Assembly (NCBI RefSeq): GCF_002095485.1
Contig: NZ_MLFS01000012.1
Span: 26,018 to 90,017, forward strand
Direction of reading: 5' to 3'
Length of the DNA stretch: 64,000 bases
Source: Pantoea wallisii
GTDB lineage: Bacteria; Pseudomonadota; Gammaproteobacteria; Enterobacterales; Enterobacteriaceae
Positions 13,594 to 23,914 of the stretch are shown here, piece by piece. Numbering within the stretch: position 1 is the stretch's first letter; each line of letters opens with the position of its first letter. A program made the position numbers and the translations under genes. Under the pieces are notes generated by a model. The model worked only from the letters and a program-made list of their open reading frames with translations, ran no database searches and was not told where the DNA came from.

Positions 13594-14640
13594 TCAGAAA
13601 CGGCTGTCCACTGCGGCAGCCAGTTTTGCCAGCACGTCGGCGCTCTCTTCCCATCCGAGGCACGGATCGGTAATGGACTGGCCGTAAGTTAGCGCTTCTC
13701 CGCTCACCACTTTCTGATTGCCCTCCTGCAGGAAACTCTCAATCATCACGCCGGCAACCGCACGTGAGCCGGCACGAATCTGGGCGGCAACGTCATCGGC
13801 GACATCACGCTGGCGGCGATGCTGCTTCAGGCAGTTGCCGTGGCTGAAATCAATCACCAGCTGCTGCGGTAAATTGAACTCACGCAGGTTAGCGGCAGCG
13901 GCTGCCACATCTTCGGCATGATAGTTGGGCTGGCGTCCACCGCGCAAAATCACATGGCCATGCGGATTACCGCTGGTCTGGTAGATTGTCATCTGGCCAT
14001 TTTTGTCCGGCGAGAGAAACATATGACTGACGCGTGAGGCGCGGATCGCGTCCACGGCGATCTGCACGTTACCGTCCGTGCCGTTTTTGAAGCCCACCGG
14101 GCAAGAGAGGGCAGATGCCATTTCGCGATGGATCTGGCTTTCGGTAGTGCGTGCACCAATAGCGCCCCAGCTAATCAGGTCAGCGATAAACTGGCCGATC
14201 ACCATATCCAGGAACTCGGTAGCGGTCGGCATGCCGATTGCGTTGATATCCAGCAGCAGCTTACGGGCAATAGCAATCCCACGGTTGACATCAAAACTGC
14301 CGTCGAGATCCGGATCGGAGATCAAGCCTTTCCAGCCCACCACCGTACGCGGTTTTTCAAAATAGGCGCGCATAACAATTTCGAGGCGATCTTGATACTG
14401 CTCACGCAGTACATTGAGTCGTTCAGCGTAGTCGAGCGCCGCTTTAGGATCGTGCAGTGAGCAGGGGCCGATAATCACCAGCAGGCGCGGATCCTCACCG
14501 GTGAGAATGCGGGCGATCCGCTGGCGCGCCGCCGTTACGCTGGCGGCGATATCCGCTGAGAGAGGGTATTGTTGCGCGAGGCTCGCCGGCGTCAGCAGGC
14601 TGCCGATGCGCGCGGTACGCAGTTCATCAGTTTTGTTCAT
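13594..14640 (-). CDS. aroH: 3-deoxy-7-phosphoheptulonate synthase, Trp-sensitive type
   Basis: First committed step of aromatic amino acid synthesis: phosphoenolpyruvate plus erythrose-4-phosphate to DAHP. The start at 14640 (MNKTDELRTARIGSL) gives 348 aa, the E. coli AroH length; a longer in-frame start at 14709 is not supported. Conserved blocks are IIGPCSLHD (PEP site), YFEKPRTVVGWKGLI, GARTTESQIHREMASAL and the metal-binding VDFSHGNC. Three isoenzymes exist in enterics; gene position beside ppsR/ppsA and sequence point to AroH, the tryptophan-inhibited form. E. coli aroH is repressed by TrpR; I could not find a clear TrpR palindrome upstream. Confidence 0.95.
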   Translation of the reverse strand: MNKTDELRTARIGSLLTPASLAQQYPLSADIAASVTAARQRIARILTGEDPRLLVIIGPCSLHDPKAALDYAERLNVLREQYQDRLEIVMRAYFEKPRTVVGWKGLISDPDLDGSFDVNRGIAIARKLLLDINAIGMPTATEFLDMVIGQFIADLISWGAIGARTTESQIHREMASALSCPVGFKNGTDGNVQIAVDAIRASRVSHMFLSPDKNGQMTIYQTSGNPHGHVILRGGRQPNYHAEDVAAAAANLREFNLPQQLVIDFSHGNCLKQHRRQRDVADDVAAQIRAGSRAVAGVMIESFLQEGNQKVVSGEALTYGQSITDPCLGWEESADVLAKLAAAVDSRF

Positions 14641-14748
14641 TGGGATTCTCAAAATCTTTTCTTCGCAACGGTGAAATACCGGGAAGTGATGATGGTCACA
14701 ATAAACCATTAGCTCGTGAATTCAACCAGCCAAATCAAAAGGGTATGC

Positions 14749-14791
14749 AAAAACAGACGGAAGCCAGGTTTTTTTACCCGCTTCGCGTCTG
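14749..14791 (-). terminator. Terminator after ppsR
   Basis: On the minus strand an 11-bp stem with one bulged C (14780-14791 with 14754-14764) is followed by five T at 14749-14753, just downstream of the ppsR stop. Confidence 0.75.
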
Positions 14792-14801
14792 CCGATCTGC
14801 A

Positions 14802-15629
14802 TTAGTACATGCTGCGACGCAGACCCATAATGTCGAGAATTTTCGTCGCAATCTCCTCAACCGAGTAGTTGGTGCTGTTCAAATAGCGAATCTGATGCTG
14901 ACGGAACAGCGCTTCCACTTCGCCCACCTCCAGGCGGCACTGGCGCATTGAGGCATAACGGGTATTTTCGGCGCGCTCCTGGCGAATCGCGGCCAGACGC
15001 TCCGGATCAATCGTCAGGCCAAACAGCTTGTGCTGATGTTCACGCAGCGCGGGCGGCAGCTTAAGGTTATCCATATCATCAGCAATAAAAGGGTAGTTCG
15101 CGGCGCGCACGCCAAACTGCATAGCCAGATAGAGGCTGGTGGGCGTTTTACCGCAGCGGGAGACGCCCAGCAGAATGACCTGAGCATCCTCAAGCCCGCG
15201 CAGGGAGATGCCATCATCGTGCGCCAGCGTATAATCAATCGCGGCAATACGGGCGTCATATTTGCCCAGGTTACTGGCCGTCAAACCGTGCGTGCGGTGC
15301 GCCACCGGCATGGAGGAGACGCCCAGCTCACTCTGCAGAGGAGCAACCAGTGCCTGCACAATATCCTGACAAAAACCCTCGCTCTCCAGAATGATTTCGC
15401 GCACATCGGGCGTCACAATCGAGAAAAACACCAGAGGACGCACGCCACTCTGCTGAAAGAGTGCGTTGATCTGCGCCTTCACGGCCTGCGCACGTTGGAC
15501 ATTTTCTACAAAGGGCAGCGTAACGCTATTGGTGTTCACCGGAAATTGGGACAGCACCGCATGGCCCAGCACTTCGGCGGTGATGGCGGTCCCATCTGAG
15601 ATGTAGAACACGCTACGTTCTGAACTCAT
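14802..15629 (-). CDS. ppsR: PEP synthase regulatory protein (bifunctional kinase/pyrophosphorylase)
   Basis: PpsR inactivates PEP synthase by ADP-dependent phosphorylation of its active-site Thr and reactivates it by phosphate-dependent dephosphorylation. From the ATG at 15629 ([19 protein letters not shown]) it is 275 aa, compared with 277 in E. coli. The nucleotide-binding P-loop reads [11 protein letters not shown] (about residues 153-163), and the C-terminal [14 protein letters not shown] block is typical of DUF299 proteins. AAGAGGA lies about ten nt before this start; a start 14 codons upstream would add an unconserved leader. It is divergent from its target ppsA. Confidence 0.96.
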   Translation of the reverse strand: MSSERSVFYISDGTAITAEVLGHAVLSQFPVNTNSVTLPFVENVQRAQAVKAQINALFQQSGVRPLVFFSIVTPDVREIILESEGFCQDIVQALVAPLQSELGVSSMPVAHRTHGLTASNLGKYDARIAAIDYTLAHDDGISLRGLEDAQVILLGVSRCGKTPTSLYLAMQFGVRAANYPFIADDMDNLKLPPALREHQHKLFGLTIDPERLAAIRQERAENTRYASMRQCRLEVGEVEALFRQHQIRYLNSTNYSVEEIATKILDIMGLRRSMY

Positions 15630-15835
15630 AAATGACACATCCTCTTTTTTACTTTTGTGTAACATTACCATTGCCAGTATTTCATTTTAATTCATTATAA
15701 AATTAATTATCCATGAGGCTCCTGTCCTGCGCCCTTTATCTGCAGTGCAATTTATTCATATTAGATGAAATAGTGTTTTGAAAATCGCTAATTTTTCGCT
15801 TTTTCCATGCCGCGCACAAAATAGCGCCTAAGGGC

Positions 15836-15845
15836 GTTGCGCAAC
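15836..15845. repeat. GTTGCGCAAC palindrome, copy 1
   Basis: Ten-base perfect palindrome upstream of ppsA; the same decamer recurs at 15918, 34870, 40855 and 41101 in this window. Function unknown. Confidence 0.6.
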
Positions 15846-15917
15846 AAAATACAAGAGCTAACTCTCTGAAAAGGGGAAAAATATCACTATAGCAATCTGT
15901 TAGCGGTAAATAGCATC

Positions 15918-15927
15918 GTTGCGCAAC
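15918..15927. repeat. GTTGCGCAAC palindrome, copy 2
   Basis: Second copy, 82 bp from the first, about 150 bp ahead of the ppsA start. Confidence 0.6.
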
Positions 15928-15973
15928 ACGTTTTATTTCGCGGAGTAGTCCTATTTTGTCGCTGTTTTTTTGC

Positions 15974-15987
15974 TTTAACGATTCAAC
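15974..15987 (-). promoter_or_regulatory. Candidate Cra (FruR) site upstream of ppsA
   Basis: Read on the minus strand, GTTGAATCGTTAAA fits the Cra consensus RSTGAAWCSNTHHW at 13 of 14 positions. Cra activates ppsA in E. coli, so the location about 90 bp before the start makes sense. Binding is inferred. Confidence 0.6.
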
Positions 15988-16076
15988 ACTTAGTGTTTAT
16001 TAATCGATTGTGCCAGGCTGTTTTGGCGAATAGCAAAATGTTCCATGTGCTTTAATCATTTAAAAGGATTATCTCA

Positions 16077-18464
16077 ATGTCCAATCAAGACCAACAGTCC
16101 TTAGTGCTCTGGTACAACCAGCTTGGCATGCATGATGTTGATCGGGTAGGGGGCAAGAATGCTTCCCTGGGAGAAATGATTACGAATTTGTCGTCGCTGG
16201 GCGTTTCCGTGCCTAACGGCTATGCCACGACATCTTACGCCTTTAATCTGTTTCTCGATCAAAGCGGACTGAACCAGCGTATTTATGATTTGCTGGACAA
16301 AACGGATATTGATGATGTTGCTGAGCTGGCGCAGGCCGGTAAACAAATTCGTCAATGGGTCGTGGACACGCCATTCCAGCCGGAGCTGGAAGAGGCGATT
16401 CGCACTGCTTATGAGCAGCTCTCTTCTGATGACGCCGAGGCCTCTTTCGCGGTGCGTTCATCGGCTACCGCCGAGGACATGCCCGATGCCTCCTTTGCCG
16501 GTCAGCAGGAAACCTTCCTGAACGTGCAGGGCTTCGATGCGGTACTGGTTGCCGTTAAGCACGTTTACGCTTCCTTATTTAACGATCGCGCCATCTCCTA
16601 CCGCGTGCATCAGGGCTACGATCACCGCGGTGTTGCCCTGTCTGCCGGGATTCAGCGCATGGTGCGATCGGATCTCGCTTCATCAGGCGTGATGTTTACC
16701 ATTGATACCGAGTCCGGTTTCGACCAGGTGGTCTTTATCACCTCGGCGTTCGGTCTGGGTGAGATGGTGGTTCAGGGTGCCGTTAACCCTGATGAGTTTT
16801 ACGTGCACAAACCGACGCTGGCGGCTAACCGCCCGGCGATTGTTCGCCGGACCATGGGCTCGAAGAAAATCCGCATGGTTTACGCCGATTCGCAGGAGCA
16901 CGGCGAGCAGGTACGCATTGAAGATGTTGACCAGGCAGAGCGTGACCGCTTCAGCCTGACCGACGAGGAAGTGCAGGATCTGGCGCGCCAGGCGGTACTG
17001 ATTGAGCAGCACTATAAGCGTCCGATGGATATCGAGTGGGCCAAAGATGGTCATACCGGCAAACTGTTTATTGTGCAGGCGCGTCCGGAAACAGTGCGCT
17101 CAAACGGTCAGGTGATGGAGCGCTATAACCTGCAGGGCAAAGGCAAAGTACTGGTCGAGGGGCGCGCGATTGGCCACCGTATCGGCGCAGGTGAAGTGAA
17201 AGTTATTCACGACATCAGCGAAATGCACCGCATTGAAAAGGGCGATGTGCTGGTAACTGACATGACCGACCCGGACTGGGAACCGATCATGAAGAAGGCC
17301 TCTGCCATCGTGACCAACCGCGGCGGCCGTACCTGCCACGCGGCGATTATCGCGCGTGAGCTGGGTATTCCGGCGGTTGTCGGCTGTGGTGACGCTACCG
17401 ATCACCTGAAAGATGGTCATAAGGTTACGGTCTCTTGCTCTGAAGGCGATACCGGTTACGTGTACGACGACCTGCTGGACTTTGAAGTGACCAGTTCGCA
17501 GGTGGATACCATGCCGGACCTGCCGCTGAAGATTATGATGAACGTCGGGAATCCGGACCGCGCTTTTGATTTTGCCTGCCTGCCCAATGAGGGCGTGGGC
17601 CTGGCGCGCCTTGAGTTCATCATCAACCGCATGATTGGCGTACACCCGAAAGCGCTGCTGGAGTTTGATCAGCAGACGCCTGAGCTGCAGGCGCAGATTC
17701 GTCAGATGATGAAAGGGTTTGATGACCCGGTTGAGTTCTATATCGCACGTCTGACGGAAGGGATTGCCACTCTTGGCGCAGCCTTTGCGCCGAAACGGGT
17801 GATTGTGCGTTTATCTGACTTTAAATCCAATGAGTACGCCAACCTGGTTGGCGGCGAGCGGTATGAGCCAGAAGAGGAGAACCCGATGCTGGGATTCCGT
17901 GGCGCCGGTCGTTATGTTGCGGATAGCTTCCGTGACTGCTTCGCTCTGGAGTGTGAGGCGGTGAAGCGTGTCCGTAATGAGATGGGCCTGACCAACGTTG
18001 AGATCATGATTCCTTTCGTCCGGACGGTTGACCAGGCGCAGGCAGTGGTCGCTGAGCTGGCGAAGCATGGACTGAAGCGTGGTGAAAATGGGCTGAAGGT
18101 GATCATGATGTGCGAGATCCCTTCTAATGCCCTGCTGGCCGAGCAGTTCCTGGAGCACTTCGACGGCTTCTCTATCGGCTCTAATGACATGACGCAGCTG
18201 GCGTTAGGTCTGGACCGCGACTCCGGCGTTGTTTCTGCACTGTTTGATGAGCGCAACGAAGCCGTGAAAGCGCTGCTGTCGATGTCAATTCAGGCGGCGA
18301 AAAAGCAGGGTAAATATGTCGGTATCTGCGGTCAGGGTCCGTCGGACCATCAGGACTTCGCTGCCTGGCTGATGGAGCAGGGTATTGATAGCCTCTCTCT
18401 TAACCCGGATACGGTTGTTGAGACCTGGTTAAGTCTGGCTGAGCTGAATAGTGCAAAAGCATAA
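16077..18464 (+). CDS. ppsA: Phosphoenolpyruvate synthase
   Basis: Converts pyruvate and ATP to phosphoenolpyruvate, AMP and phosphate, the entry to gluconeogenesis from three-carbon substrates. 795 residues. The N-terminal ATP-grasp domain contains [24 protein letters not shown] (about 122-145), the swivelling phospho-His domain has H421 in [14 protein letters not shown] with the regulatory Thr T419 two residues before it, and the C-terminal TIM barrel ends with [15 protein letters not shown] carrying the catalytic Cys. AAAGGATT precedes the ATG. Control is twofold: probable Cra activation, and phosphorylation of T419 by the neighbouring PpsR. Confidence 0.98.
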   Translation: MSNQDQQSLVLWYNQLGMHDVDRVGGKNASLGEMITNLSSLGVSVPNGYATTSYAFNLFLDQSGLNQRIYDLLDKTDIDDVAELAQAGKQIRQWVVDTPFQPELEEAIRTAYEQLSSDDAEASFAVRSSATAEDMPDASFAGQQETFLNVQGFDAVLVAVKHVYASLFNDRAISYRVHQGYDHRGVALSAGIQRMVRSDLASSGVMFTIDTESGFDQVVFITSAFGLGEMVVQGAVNPDEFYVHKPTLAANRPAIVRRTMGSKKIRMVYADSQEHGEQVRIEDVDQAERDRFSLTDEEVQDLARQAVLIEQHYKRPMDIEWAKDGHTGKLFIVQARPETVRSNGQVMERYNLQGKGKVLVEGRAIGHRIGAGEVKVIHDISEMHRIEKGDVLVTDMTDPDWEPIMKKASAIVTNRGGRTCHAAIIARELGIPAVVGCGDATDHLKDGHKVTVSCSEGDTGYVYDDLLDFEVTSSQVDTMPDLPLKIMMNVGNPDRAFDFACLPNEGVGLARLEFIINRMIGVHPKALLEFDQQTPELQAQIRQMMKGFDDPVEFYIARLTEGIATLGAAFAPKRVIVRLSDFKSNEYANLVGGERYEPEEENPMLGFRGAGRYVADSFRDCFALECEAVKRVRNEMGLTNVEIMIPFVRTVDQAQAVVAELAKHGLKRGENGLKVIMMCEIPSNALLAEQFLEHFDGFSIGSNDMTQLALGLDRDSGVVSALFDERNEAVKALLSMSIQAAKKQGKYVGICGQGPSDHQDFAAWLMEQGIDSLSLNPDTVVETWLSLAELNSAKA

Positions 18465-18523
18465 GTAAGCAACGGTAATAACGCGTTCGGTGAAGATCGG
18501 TCGCGTGACCGGGCAAAATCATC

Positions 18524-18550
18524 AAGGCCAGCGCTGCTGGCCTTTGTTTT
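18524..18550 (+). terminator. Terminator after ppsA
   Basis: AAGGCCAGC (18524-18532), loop GCT, GCTGGCCTT (18536-18544), then TGTTTT: a strong stem with U-rich tail downstream of the ppsA stop. Confidence 0.85.
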
Positions 18551-18565
18551 ATCTGAATTTCAGGC

Positions 18566-18673
18566 AAAAAAAAGCCCATCACAGGGGATGGGCAAAGACT
18601 ACACACAGCAATTCTTCACTTTACTCAGGGGAAAAAGGTTGTTTAAAAATCAGTAGCTTGATCTCAAACATAG
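18566..18673 (-). ncRNA. rprA: Small regulatory RNA RprA
   Basis: On the minus strand the segment from CCCCTGAG (18631-18624) through GAATTGCTGTGTGTAGTC to the terminator GCCCATC-CCCTGT-GATGGGC plus eight T is nearly identical to the 3' two thirds of E. coli RprA, including the rpoS-pairing region. The 5' part has diverged. RprA is an Hfq-dependent RNA that opens the rpoS leader and so raises sigma-S synthesis. In E. coli it also lies by ydiK and is activated by RcsB; a matching RcsB box is found at 18708-18721. The 5' end is placed near 18673 from the box and the usual length of about 106 nt, uncertain by several bases. Confidence 0.88.
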
Positions 18674-18707
18674 GGAACATGTTATTCACCGCCGCCGCTG
18701 GCGTCTT

Positions 18708-18721
18708 TAAGAATCCTCTTA
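18708..18721 (-). promoter_or_regulatory. RcsB box of rprA
   Basis: TAAGAGGATTCTTA on the minus strand is a near-symmetrical match to the RcsB box (TAAGAnnATTCCTA type), about 40 bp upstream of the presumed rprA start. In E. coli RcsB alone, without RcsA, activates rprA from such a site. Confidence 0.75.
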
Positions 18722-19092
18722 TTAGTTTAAAGCTGATAATCTTTTCCAGGCTTTTTTTACCGCTCCACCCGACAATTCAGTATGAAAAATAATCATTAGA
18801 ACCATGGAACGGGCCGGAAGCGGGAAAAAGTGCGTTTTTTCTTAAAAATCACTAATGAAAAAAAACTGTTTGCCTGTGGAATTAAGTGGCGCTGGTTAAC
18901 CGGCCTGAACGGATGGTTAAAAAACAGGCGGTTCAGAGAGGGTGTTGAGGTCGGTGGCAGAAGTGCCGTTGCCAGAAATCTGCTCTGTTTGTTGTGCCCG
19001 GCGGTTTTCTGGCGGCCCTGCGGGCCGCCACTACAGAGACAACAGTGATGCTTATGCGTAAGAAGCGGTGCCGTCGTGGCGCTCCGCGCGGC
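18722..19092. other. Intergenic stretch between rprA and ydiK
   Basis: About 370 nt with no supported gene. A frame of 72 codons at 18830-19048 has no Shine-Dalgarno and no family resemblance. A GC-rich hairpin GGCGGCC-CTGC-GGGCCGCC lies near 19010-19029 without a clean U-tail on either strand. Confidence 0.5.
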
Positions 19093-20204
19093 TTAGGGCA
19101 ACTCCTCTTCGTGCTCGGCTAATGCTTCAATCGCGATCTCCGGATCGTCATCCGGTGCCGGTGCTTCATGCATCCACACGGAAACCAGGCGATAGGAGAC
19201 AGCGAGGACCACCGGGCCAATAAACAGGCCAATCATGCCAAACGCAATCAATCCGCCGATAACACCGGAAAGAATCAGAATCATCGGTAAATCCGCGCCC
19301 ATGCGGATCAGCATCGGGCGCAGCACATTGTCCAGCGTACCGACTACGCAGCTCCAGACGAGCAACACCGTTCCCCAGGTGGTGTCGCCGCTCCAGTAGA
19401 GCCAGATAATGGCCGGTACCAGCACCACCAGCGGCCCCAGCTGTACCAGGCAGGTCAGAATCATCAACACGGTTAACAGGGTTGCATAGGGAATACCGGA
19501 GATCGCCAGCCCAATCCCCCCCAGCACACCCTGAACCAGCGCGGTCACCACCACGCCAAGCGCCACGGCACGAATAGCCTGGCCGGCCAGCAGTACTGCG
19601 GCATCACCACGCCGACCACCCATGCGGTAGGCGAAGTGTCGAATGCCGTGGCCCACCTGCTCACCGCGCCAGTAGAGCAGCACGCTAAACAGCAGCATCA
19701 AACCGAGATGCAGCATAAAGCGGCCAAAGTGGCCGGCCTGCGCGACAAAGAAGCCGGTCGTGCGCCCGATGTAGGGCTGCACCTGACGCATAATGCTGAA
19801 CCGCCACCGTCAACCAGCTTGTGATAACTGCTATAGAGCTTGTGACCGGCAAACGGAATCTCACGCAGCCAGAGCAGGTCTGGCAGAATCAGATGGCGCT
19901 GAGTAGCCCAAGCGATCACCGGGGCGCTGTTATCGATCAAACTGCTTACCAGCAGCGCAATCGGAATAATAAACAGCAGCAGCAGTAAAAAGGTCATGGC
20001 GATAACCGCCAGCGAGCGTCGTCCCCACAACAGGTGCTGCAAACGAATCATCAGTGGCCAGGTTGCGATCACCACCATGCTGGCCCAGGCAAAGCCCAGG
20101 ATAAAGGGCTGCACAACCCACAGGCAGGCGATAATCATCAGCAGGATGAACATCAGCGAGAACAACATTTGCGGTAAATCCATACCACGATGCAGGCTTT
20201 TCAT
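19093..20204 (-). pseudogene. ydiK: AI-2E family transporter-like membrane protein YdiK, frameshifted
   Basis: Two abutting minus-strand frames together form one YdiK protein of about 370 residues. The first part (from 20204, MKSLHRGMDLPQMLF) runs through several membrane helices to KLVDGGGSA; the second begins MRQVQPYIGRTTGFF and runs to 19093 with helices including LLTVLMILTCLVQLGPLVVLVPA. E. coli YdiK is continuous across this point with an Ile-Met in between. Adding one A between 19793 and 19794 (GCATT to GCAATT in the sense strand) restores the protein. The family is an inner-membrane permease group with eight or so helices; YdiK's substrate is unknown. Probably a sequencing deletion. 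Confidence 0.87.
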
Positions 20205-20409
20205 AACGGCGTAGTAACCTCGAGTAATCCTTCATGAAGCGGCGCGAAACGCCGTCACAATGATGATCTATTTCCTGACGATTAAACAGAAAAAGCAGCG
20301 CAGCCGATGGCTTTCCTGGAAAAAACAGCGTGTGAAAGAAAAATATGATAAAACCAGAGGCTGAAAAAATTAACGACGCAAACGTTTACAACATCCCGGT
20401 CACGAAATA

Positions 20410-23400
20410 ATGATCCCACAGATTTCCCAGGCACCCGGCCTCGTTCAGCTGGTGCTGACATTCCTGCAGTCATTGAAAGCACAAGGTTTTACCGGCGATA
20501 CCGCCACCAGCTATGCCGATCGTCTTTCGCTCTCCACCGATAACAGTATCTATCAGCTGCTGCCGGATGCTGCCCTGTTTCCACGCTCCACGGCCGATGT
20601 GGCGCTGATTGCCCGACTGGCCGGAGAAGCGCGCTTTAATAGCCTGGTGTTTACCCCGCGCGGCGGCGGTACGGGCACCAACGGGCAGTCGCTCAACCAG
20701 GGTATCGTGGTGGATATGTCGCGTTACATGAACCGTATCCTGGAGATCAATACCGAGCAGGGCTGGGTGCGGGTTGAAGCGGGCGTGGTAAAAGATCAGC
20801 TGAACGCCTGGCTCAAGCCGTATGGCTTCTTCTTTTCACCGGAGCTCTCCACCAGCAACCGCGCCACGCTGGGCGGTATGATTAATACGGACGCCTCCGG
20901 GCAGGGCTCGCTGGTTTACGGCAAAACCTCCGATCACGTCGAAGGGTTGCGCGCGGTTCTGCTGGGCGGTGATATTCTGGATACCCGCGCGATGCCGACC
21001 GCGCTGGCCGAACAGCTGGCCGGCACGCCAACGCCTGAGGGCCGCATCTATAAAACGGTGCTTAATTGCTGCCGCGACCGGCGCGCGCTGATTCTGGAGA
21101 AGTTTCCCAAACTTAACCGCTTCCTGACGGGTTATGACCTGCGACATGTGTTCAGCGACGATCTGCAAACCTTCGATCTGACGCGCCTGTTGTGTGGCGC
21201 TGAAGGGACGCTGGCCTTTATCACGGAGGCGCGGCTGGATATTACGCCGATCCCTAAAGTGCGCCGTCTGGTTAACATTAAATATGACTCTTTTGACTCC
21301 GCGCTGCGCAATGCACCCTTTATGGTGGAAGCGCGGGCGCTGTCGGTGGAGACCGTGGATTCCAAAGTCCTTAACCTGGCACGCGAAGATATTGTCTGGC
21401 ACTCGGTTAAGGCGCTGATAACGGACGTACCGGACAAAGAGATGCTCGGCCTGAATATTGTTGAATTTGCCGGCGATGATGCTGCGCTTATTGAACAGCA
21501 GGTCAGCAGCCTGTGCGCGCGTCTTGATGAGTTAATGGCGCAGCACGCCGGTGGCGTCATCGGCTACCAGCTGTGTAACGATCTGGCCGGCATTGAGCGC
21601 ATCTACAACATGCGTAAGAAAGCGGTGGGGCTACTCGGCAACGCCAAAGGGCGCGCCAAACCAATCCCCTTTGTGGAAGATACCGCCGTGCCGCCCGAGC
21701 AGCTGGCGGACTACATCGTCGATTTTCGCGCGCTGCTCGACAGTCACGGCCTGAGCTACGGCATGTTTGGCCACGTTGATGCGGGCGTGCTGCATGTACG
21801 GCCGGCGCTGGATATGTGCGATCCGCAGCAGGAGCTGCTGATGAAGCAGATCTCCGACGAAGTGGTGGCGCTGACGGCCCGCTATGGCGGATTGCTGTGG
21901 GGCGAGCATGGCAAAGGCTTCCGCGCGCAGTACAGCCCGGCATTCTTTGGCGAAACGCTGTTCAATGAGCTGCGTCGTATTAAAGCGGCTTTCGATCCGG
22001 ATAACCGCCTGAACCCGGGCAAAATCTGTACGCCATCAGGCAGCAATGAGCCGATGATGCAGGTTGATGCGGTGAAACGCGGCACCTGGGATCGCCAGAT
22101 TCCGCTCACGGTGCGCAACGCCTGGCGTGGCGCAATGGAGTGTAACGGCAACGGTCTGTGCTTTAACTTTGATGTGCGCAGTCCGATGTGCCCCTCGATG
22201 AAGATTACCGGCGACCGTATCCACTCACCAAAAGGGCGCGCGACGCTGACGCGTGAATGGCTGCGTTTGCTGTCGGAGCAGGGCGTTGATCCGGTGCAGC
22301 TGGAGCAGGCGCTTCCCGCGCAGGGCACCAGCCTGCGTGCGCTGATCCAGCGTACGCGTAACTCCTGGCACGCCAGACAGGGCGAATATGACTTCTCGCA
22401 TGAAGTTAAAGAGGCGATGTCCGGCTGCCTGGCGTGCAAGGCCTGCTCAACGCAGTGTCCGATCAAGATTGATGTGCCTAACTTCCGTTCGCGCTTTCTG
22501 CAGCTGTACCACACGCGCTATCTGCGCCCGGTGAGCGATCACCTGGTGGCAACGGTGGAGAGCTATGCGCCGCTGATGGCAAAAGCGCCGAAAGTTTTCA
22601 ACTTCTTCCTGAAGCAGCCGTGGATGCGCGATCTCAGTAAAAAGTACATTGGCATGGTCGATCTGCCGCTGCTCTCCTCGCCAGGTCTGAAGCAGCAGCT
22701 CAGCGGGCATCCGGCCATGAGCCTGACACTGGAGCAGCTGGAAGCCATGGAGAGTACGCAGCGTCAGCAGTGTGTGCTGGTGGTACAGGATCCGTTTACC
22801 AGCTATTACGAAGCGCAACTGGTGACCGACTTCGTCAGATTGATTGAAAAACTTGGCTATCGGCCCGTGCTGCTGCCGTTCTCACCCAATGGCAAGGCTC
22901 AGCATGTAAAAGGTTTCCTGCAGCGCTTTGCCCGCACCGCCAGTAAAACTGCAGAGATGCTGAACCGCGTGGCGAAACTGGGCATGCCGCTGGTAGGGAT
23001 CGATCCGGCCACCGTGCTCTGTTATCGCGACGAATACCAGCAGGTGTTGGGCGAGCAGCGCGGCGAGTTTAACGTACAGCTGGTGCATGAGTGGCTTCAG
23101 AGCGTGCTGGCTGACAGAAGTGAACAGACCCCCGGCGGTGAAGCCTGGTATCTGTTTGCGCACTGTACCGAAGTGACGGCGCTGCCGTCGACGCCCGATC
23201 AGTGGCGGGCGATCTTTGCACGCTTCGGGGCGAAGCTGGAGAACATTAACGTGGGCTGCTGTGGTATGGCCGGAACCTACGGGCACGAGAGTAAAAACCT
23301 GGAGAACTCGCTGGGAATTTACGCGCTGTCGTGGCATCCACAGCTGCAGAAGTTGCCGCGTCAACGCTGTCTGGCGACCGGTTTCTCCTGTCGCAGCCAG

Positions 23401-23463
23401 GTGAAACGCGCAGAGGGCAATGGCATGCGCCATCCGCTGCAGGCGTTACTTGAATTGATGTAA
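20410..23463 (+). CDS. ydiJ: FAD-linked oxidoreductase with iron-sulfur domain (D-2-hydroxyglutarate dehydrogenase family)
   Basis: A 1017-residue fusion: an N-terminal FAD-binding domain of the vanillyl-alcohol-oxidase type with TPRGGGTGTNGQSLNQG (about 84-100), a FAD-oxidase C-terminal domain containing a FGHVDAGVLHVRP block, a ferredoxin-like segment with CLACKACSTQCP (about residues 677-688), and a CCG-type cysteine-rich tail with VGCCGMAGTYGHE. The domain order and length match E. coli YdiJ, reported to oxidise D-2-hydroxyglutarate. Divergent from ydiK. E. coli has menI and ydiH downstream; here a different gene follows. Confidence 0.95.
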   Translation: MIPQISQAPGLVQLVLTFLQSLKAQGFTGDTATSYADRLSLSTDNSIYQLLPDAALFPRSTADVALIARLAGEARFNSLVFTPRGGGTGTNGQSLNQGIVVDMSRYMNRILEINTEQGWVRVEAGVVKDQLNAWLKPYGFFFSPELSTSNRATLGGMINTDASGQGSLVYGKTSDHVEGLRAVLLGGDILDTRAMPTALAEQLAGTPTPEGRIYKTVLNCCRDRRALILEKFPKLNRFLTGYDLRHVFSDDLQTFDLTRLLCGAEGTLAFITEARLDITPIPKVRRLVNIKYDSFDSALRNAPFMVEARALSVETVDSKVLNLAREDIVWHSVKALITDVPDKEMLGLNIVEFAGDDAALIEQQVSSLCARLDELMAQHAGGVIGYQLCNDLAGIERIYNMRKKAVGLLGNAKGRAKPIPFVEDTAVPPEQLADYIVDFRALLDSHGLSYGMFGHVDAGVLHVRPALDMCDPQQELLMKQISDEVVALTARYGGLLWGEHGKGFRAQYSPAFFGETLFNELRRIKAAFDPDNRLNPGKICTPSGSNEPMMQVDAVKRGTWDRQIPLTVRNAWRGAMECNGNGLCFNFDVRSPMCPSMKITGDRIHSPKGRATLTREWLRLLSEQGVDPVQLEQALPAQGTSLRALIQRTRNSWHARQGEYDFSHEVKEAMSGCLACKACSTQCPIKIDVPNFRSRFLQLYHTRYLRPVSDHLVATVESYAPLMAKAPKVFNFFLKQPWMRDLSKKYIGMVDLPLLSSPGLKQQLSGHPAMSLTLEQLEAMESTQRQQCVLVVQDPFTSYYEAQLVTDFVRLIEKLGYRPVLLPFSPNGKAQHVKGFLQRFARTASKTAEMLNRVAKLGMPLVGIDPATVLCYRDEYQQVLGEQRGEFNVQLVHEWLQSVLADRSEQTPGGEAWYLFAHCTEVTALPSTPDQWRAIFARFGAKLENINVGCCGMAGTYGHESKNLENSLGIYALSWHPQLQKLPRQRCLATGFSCRSQVKRAEGNGMRHPLQALLELM

Positions 23464-23493
23464 ACAAATTGTAGGAGCCGTCACAAAGCTGGA

Positions 23494-23898
23494 TTAGAAT
23501 ATCCAGCCTGCGTGGCGGACGAAATCACTTTGCAGGCGGGTTGCCTGGTCCCAGTCGCCGCTGAGCGCCAGTTGATGACATAAACGGGTCAGCGACAGGC
23601 GCGCCAGCTGGTAGGCCTGAATGCGAAACAGACGATCGCGATCGGCATTACCCATCTCCTGCACGAGGCGGTGATGGAGCTTGCCCATGGCGTGCAGGTA
23701 GCTCTGATCGTCTCCGTTCAGTTCGCAGATTTCTGCCATATCGAGGCAGGTGTCGTTAAAGCGGCGCAGCTGTTCGAGGGTACAATCGGTGCGGTTGAGC
23801 TTTGCCTGAGCCATATAGAAGTCAACGGTGATATCGCGCACCGAAAACTTATATTCATCGATTTTATGTTGTAACCAGGCTGAGACGGTAAGCGTCAT
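23494..23898 (-). CDS. Uncharacterised helical protein behind a Fur box
   Basis: I do not recognise this 134-residue protein. It starts MTLTVSAWLQHKIDEYKFSV and ends VRHAGWIF; there is no signal peptide or membrane segment. The residue pattern is largely helical, with heptad-like Leu spacing in ARLSLTRLCHQLALSG and Cys residues at about 38, 50, 58 and 105 that form no obvious metal motif. Codon use resembles the neighbours, so the gene looks resident. A near-perfect Fur box sits 17-35 nt upstream of the ATG, which predicts expression only under iron limitation. It occupies the place of menI and ydiH of E. coli, between ydiJ and the divergent suf operon, so a role in iron or Fe-S metabolism is plausible but unproven. 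Confidence 0.8.
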   Translation of the reverse strand: MTLTVSAWLQHKIDEYKFSVRDITVDFYMAQAKLNRTDCTLEQLRRFNDTCLDMAEICELNGDDQSYLHAMGKLHHRLVQEMGNADRDRLFRIQAYQLARLSLTRLCHQLALSGDWDQATRLQSDFVRHAGWIF

Positions 23899-23914
23899 AT
23901 CGCCACCTTAATAG

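Larger units (their letters stand above)
15630..16076. other. Divergent regulatory region between ppsR and ppsA
   Basis: 447 nt, AT-rich, with no gene. It holds two exact copies of the palindrome GTTGCGCAAC (15836-15845 and 15918-15927) and a candidate Cra site at 15974-15987, and it must contain promoters for both flanking genes. Confidence 0.7.

Noticed and set aside
14641..14740. TrpR operator expected upstream of aroH
   Set aside because: Only a poor CTAG-like half (near 14707-14718) is present; I cannot support an operator.
18830..19048. 72-codon frame between rprA and ydiK
   Set aside because: No ribosome-binding site, no family resemblance, and unusual composition; probably chance.
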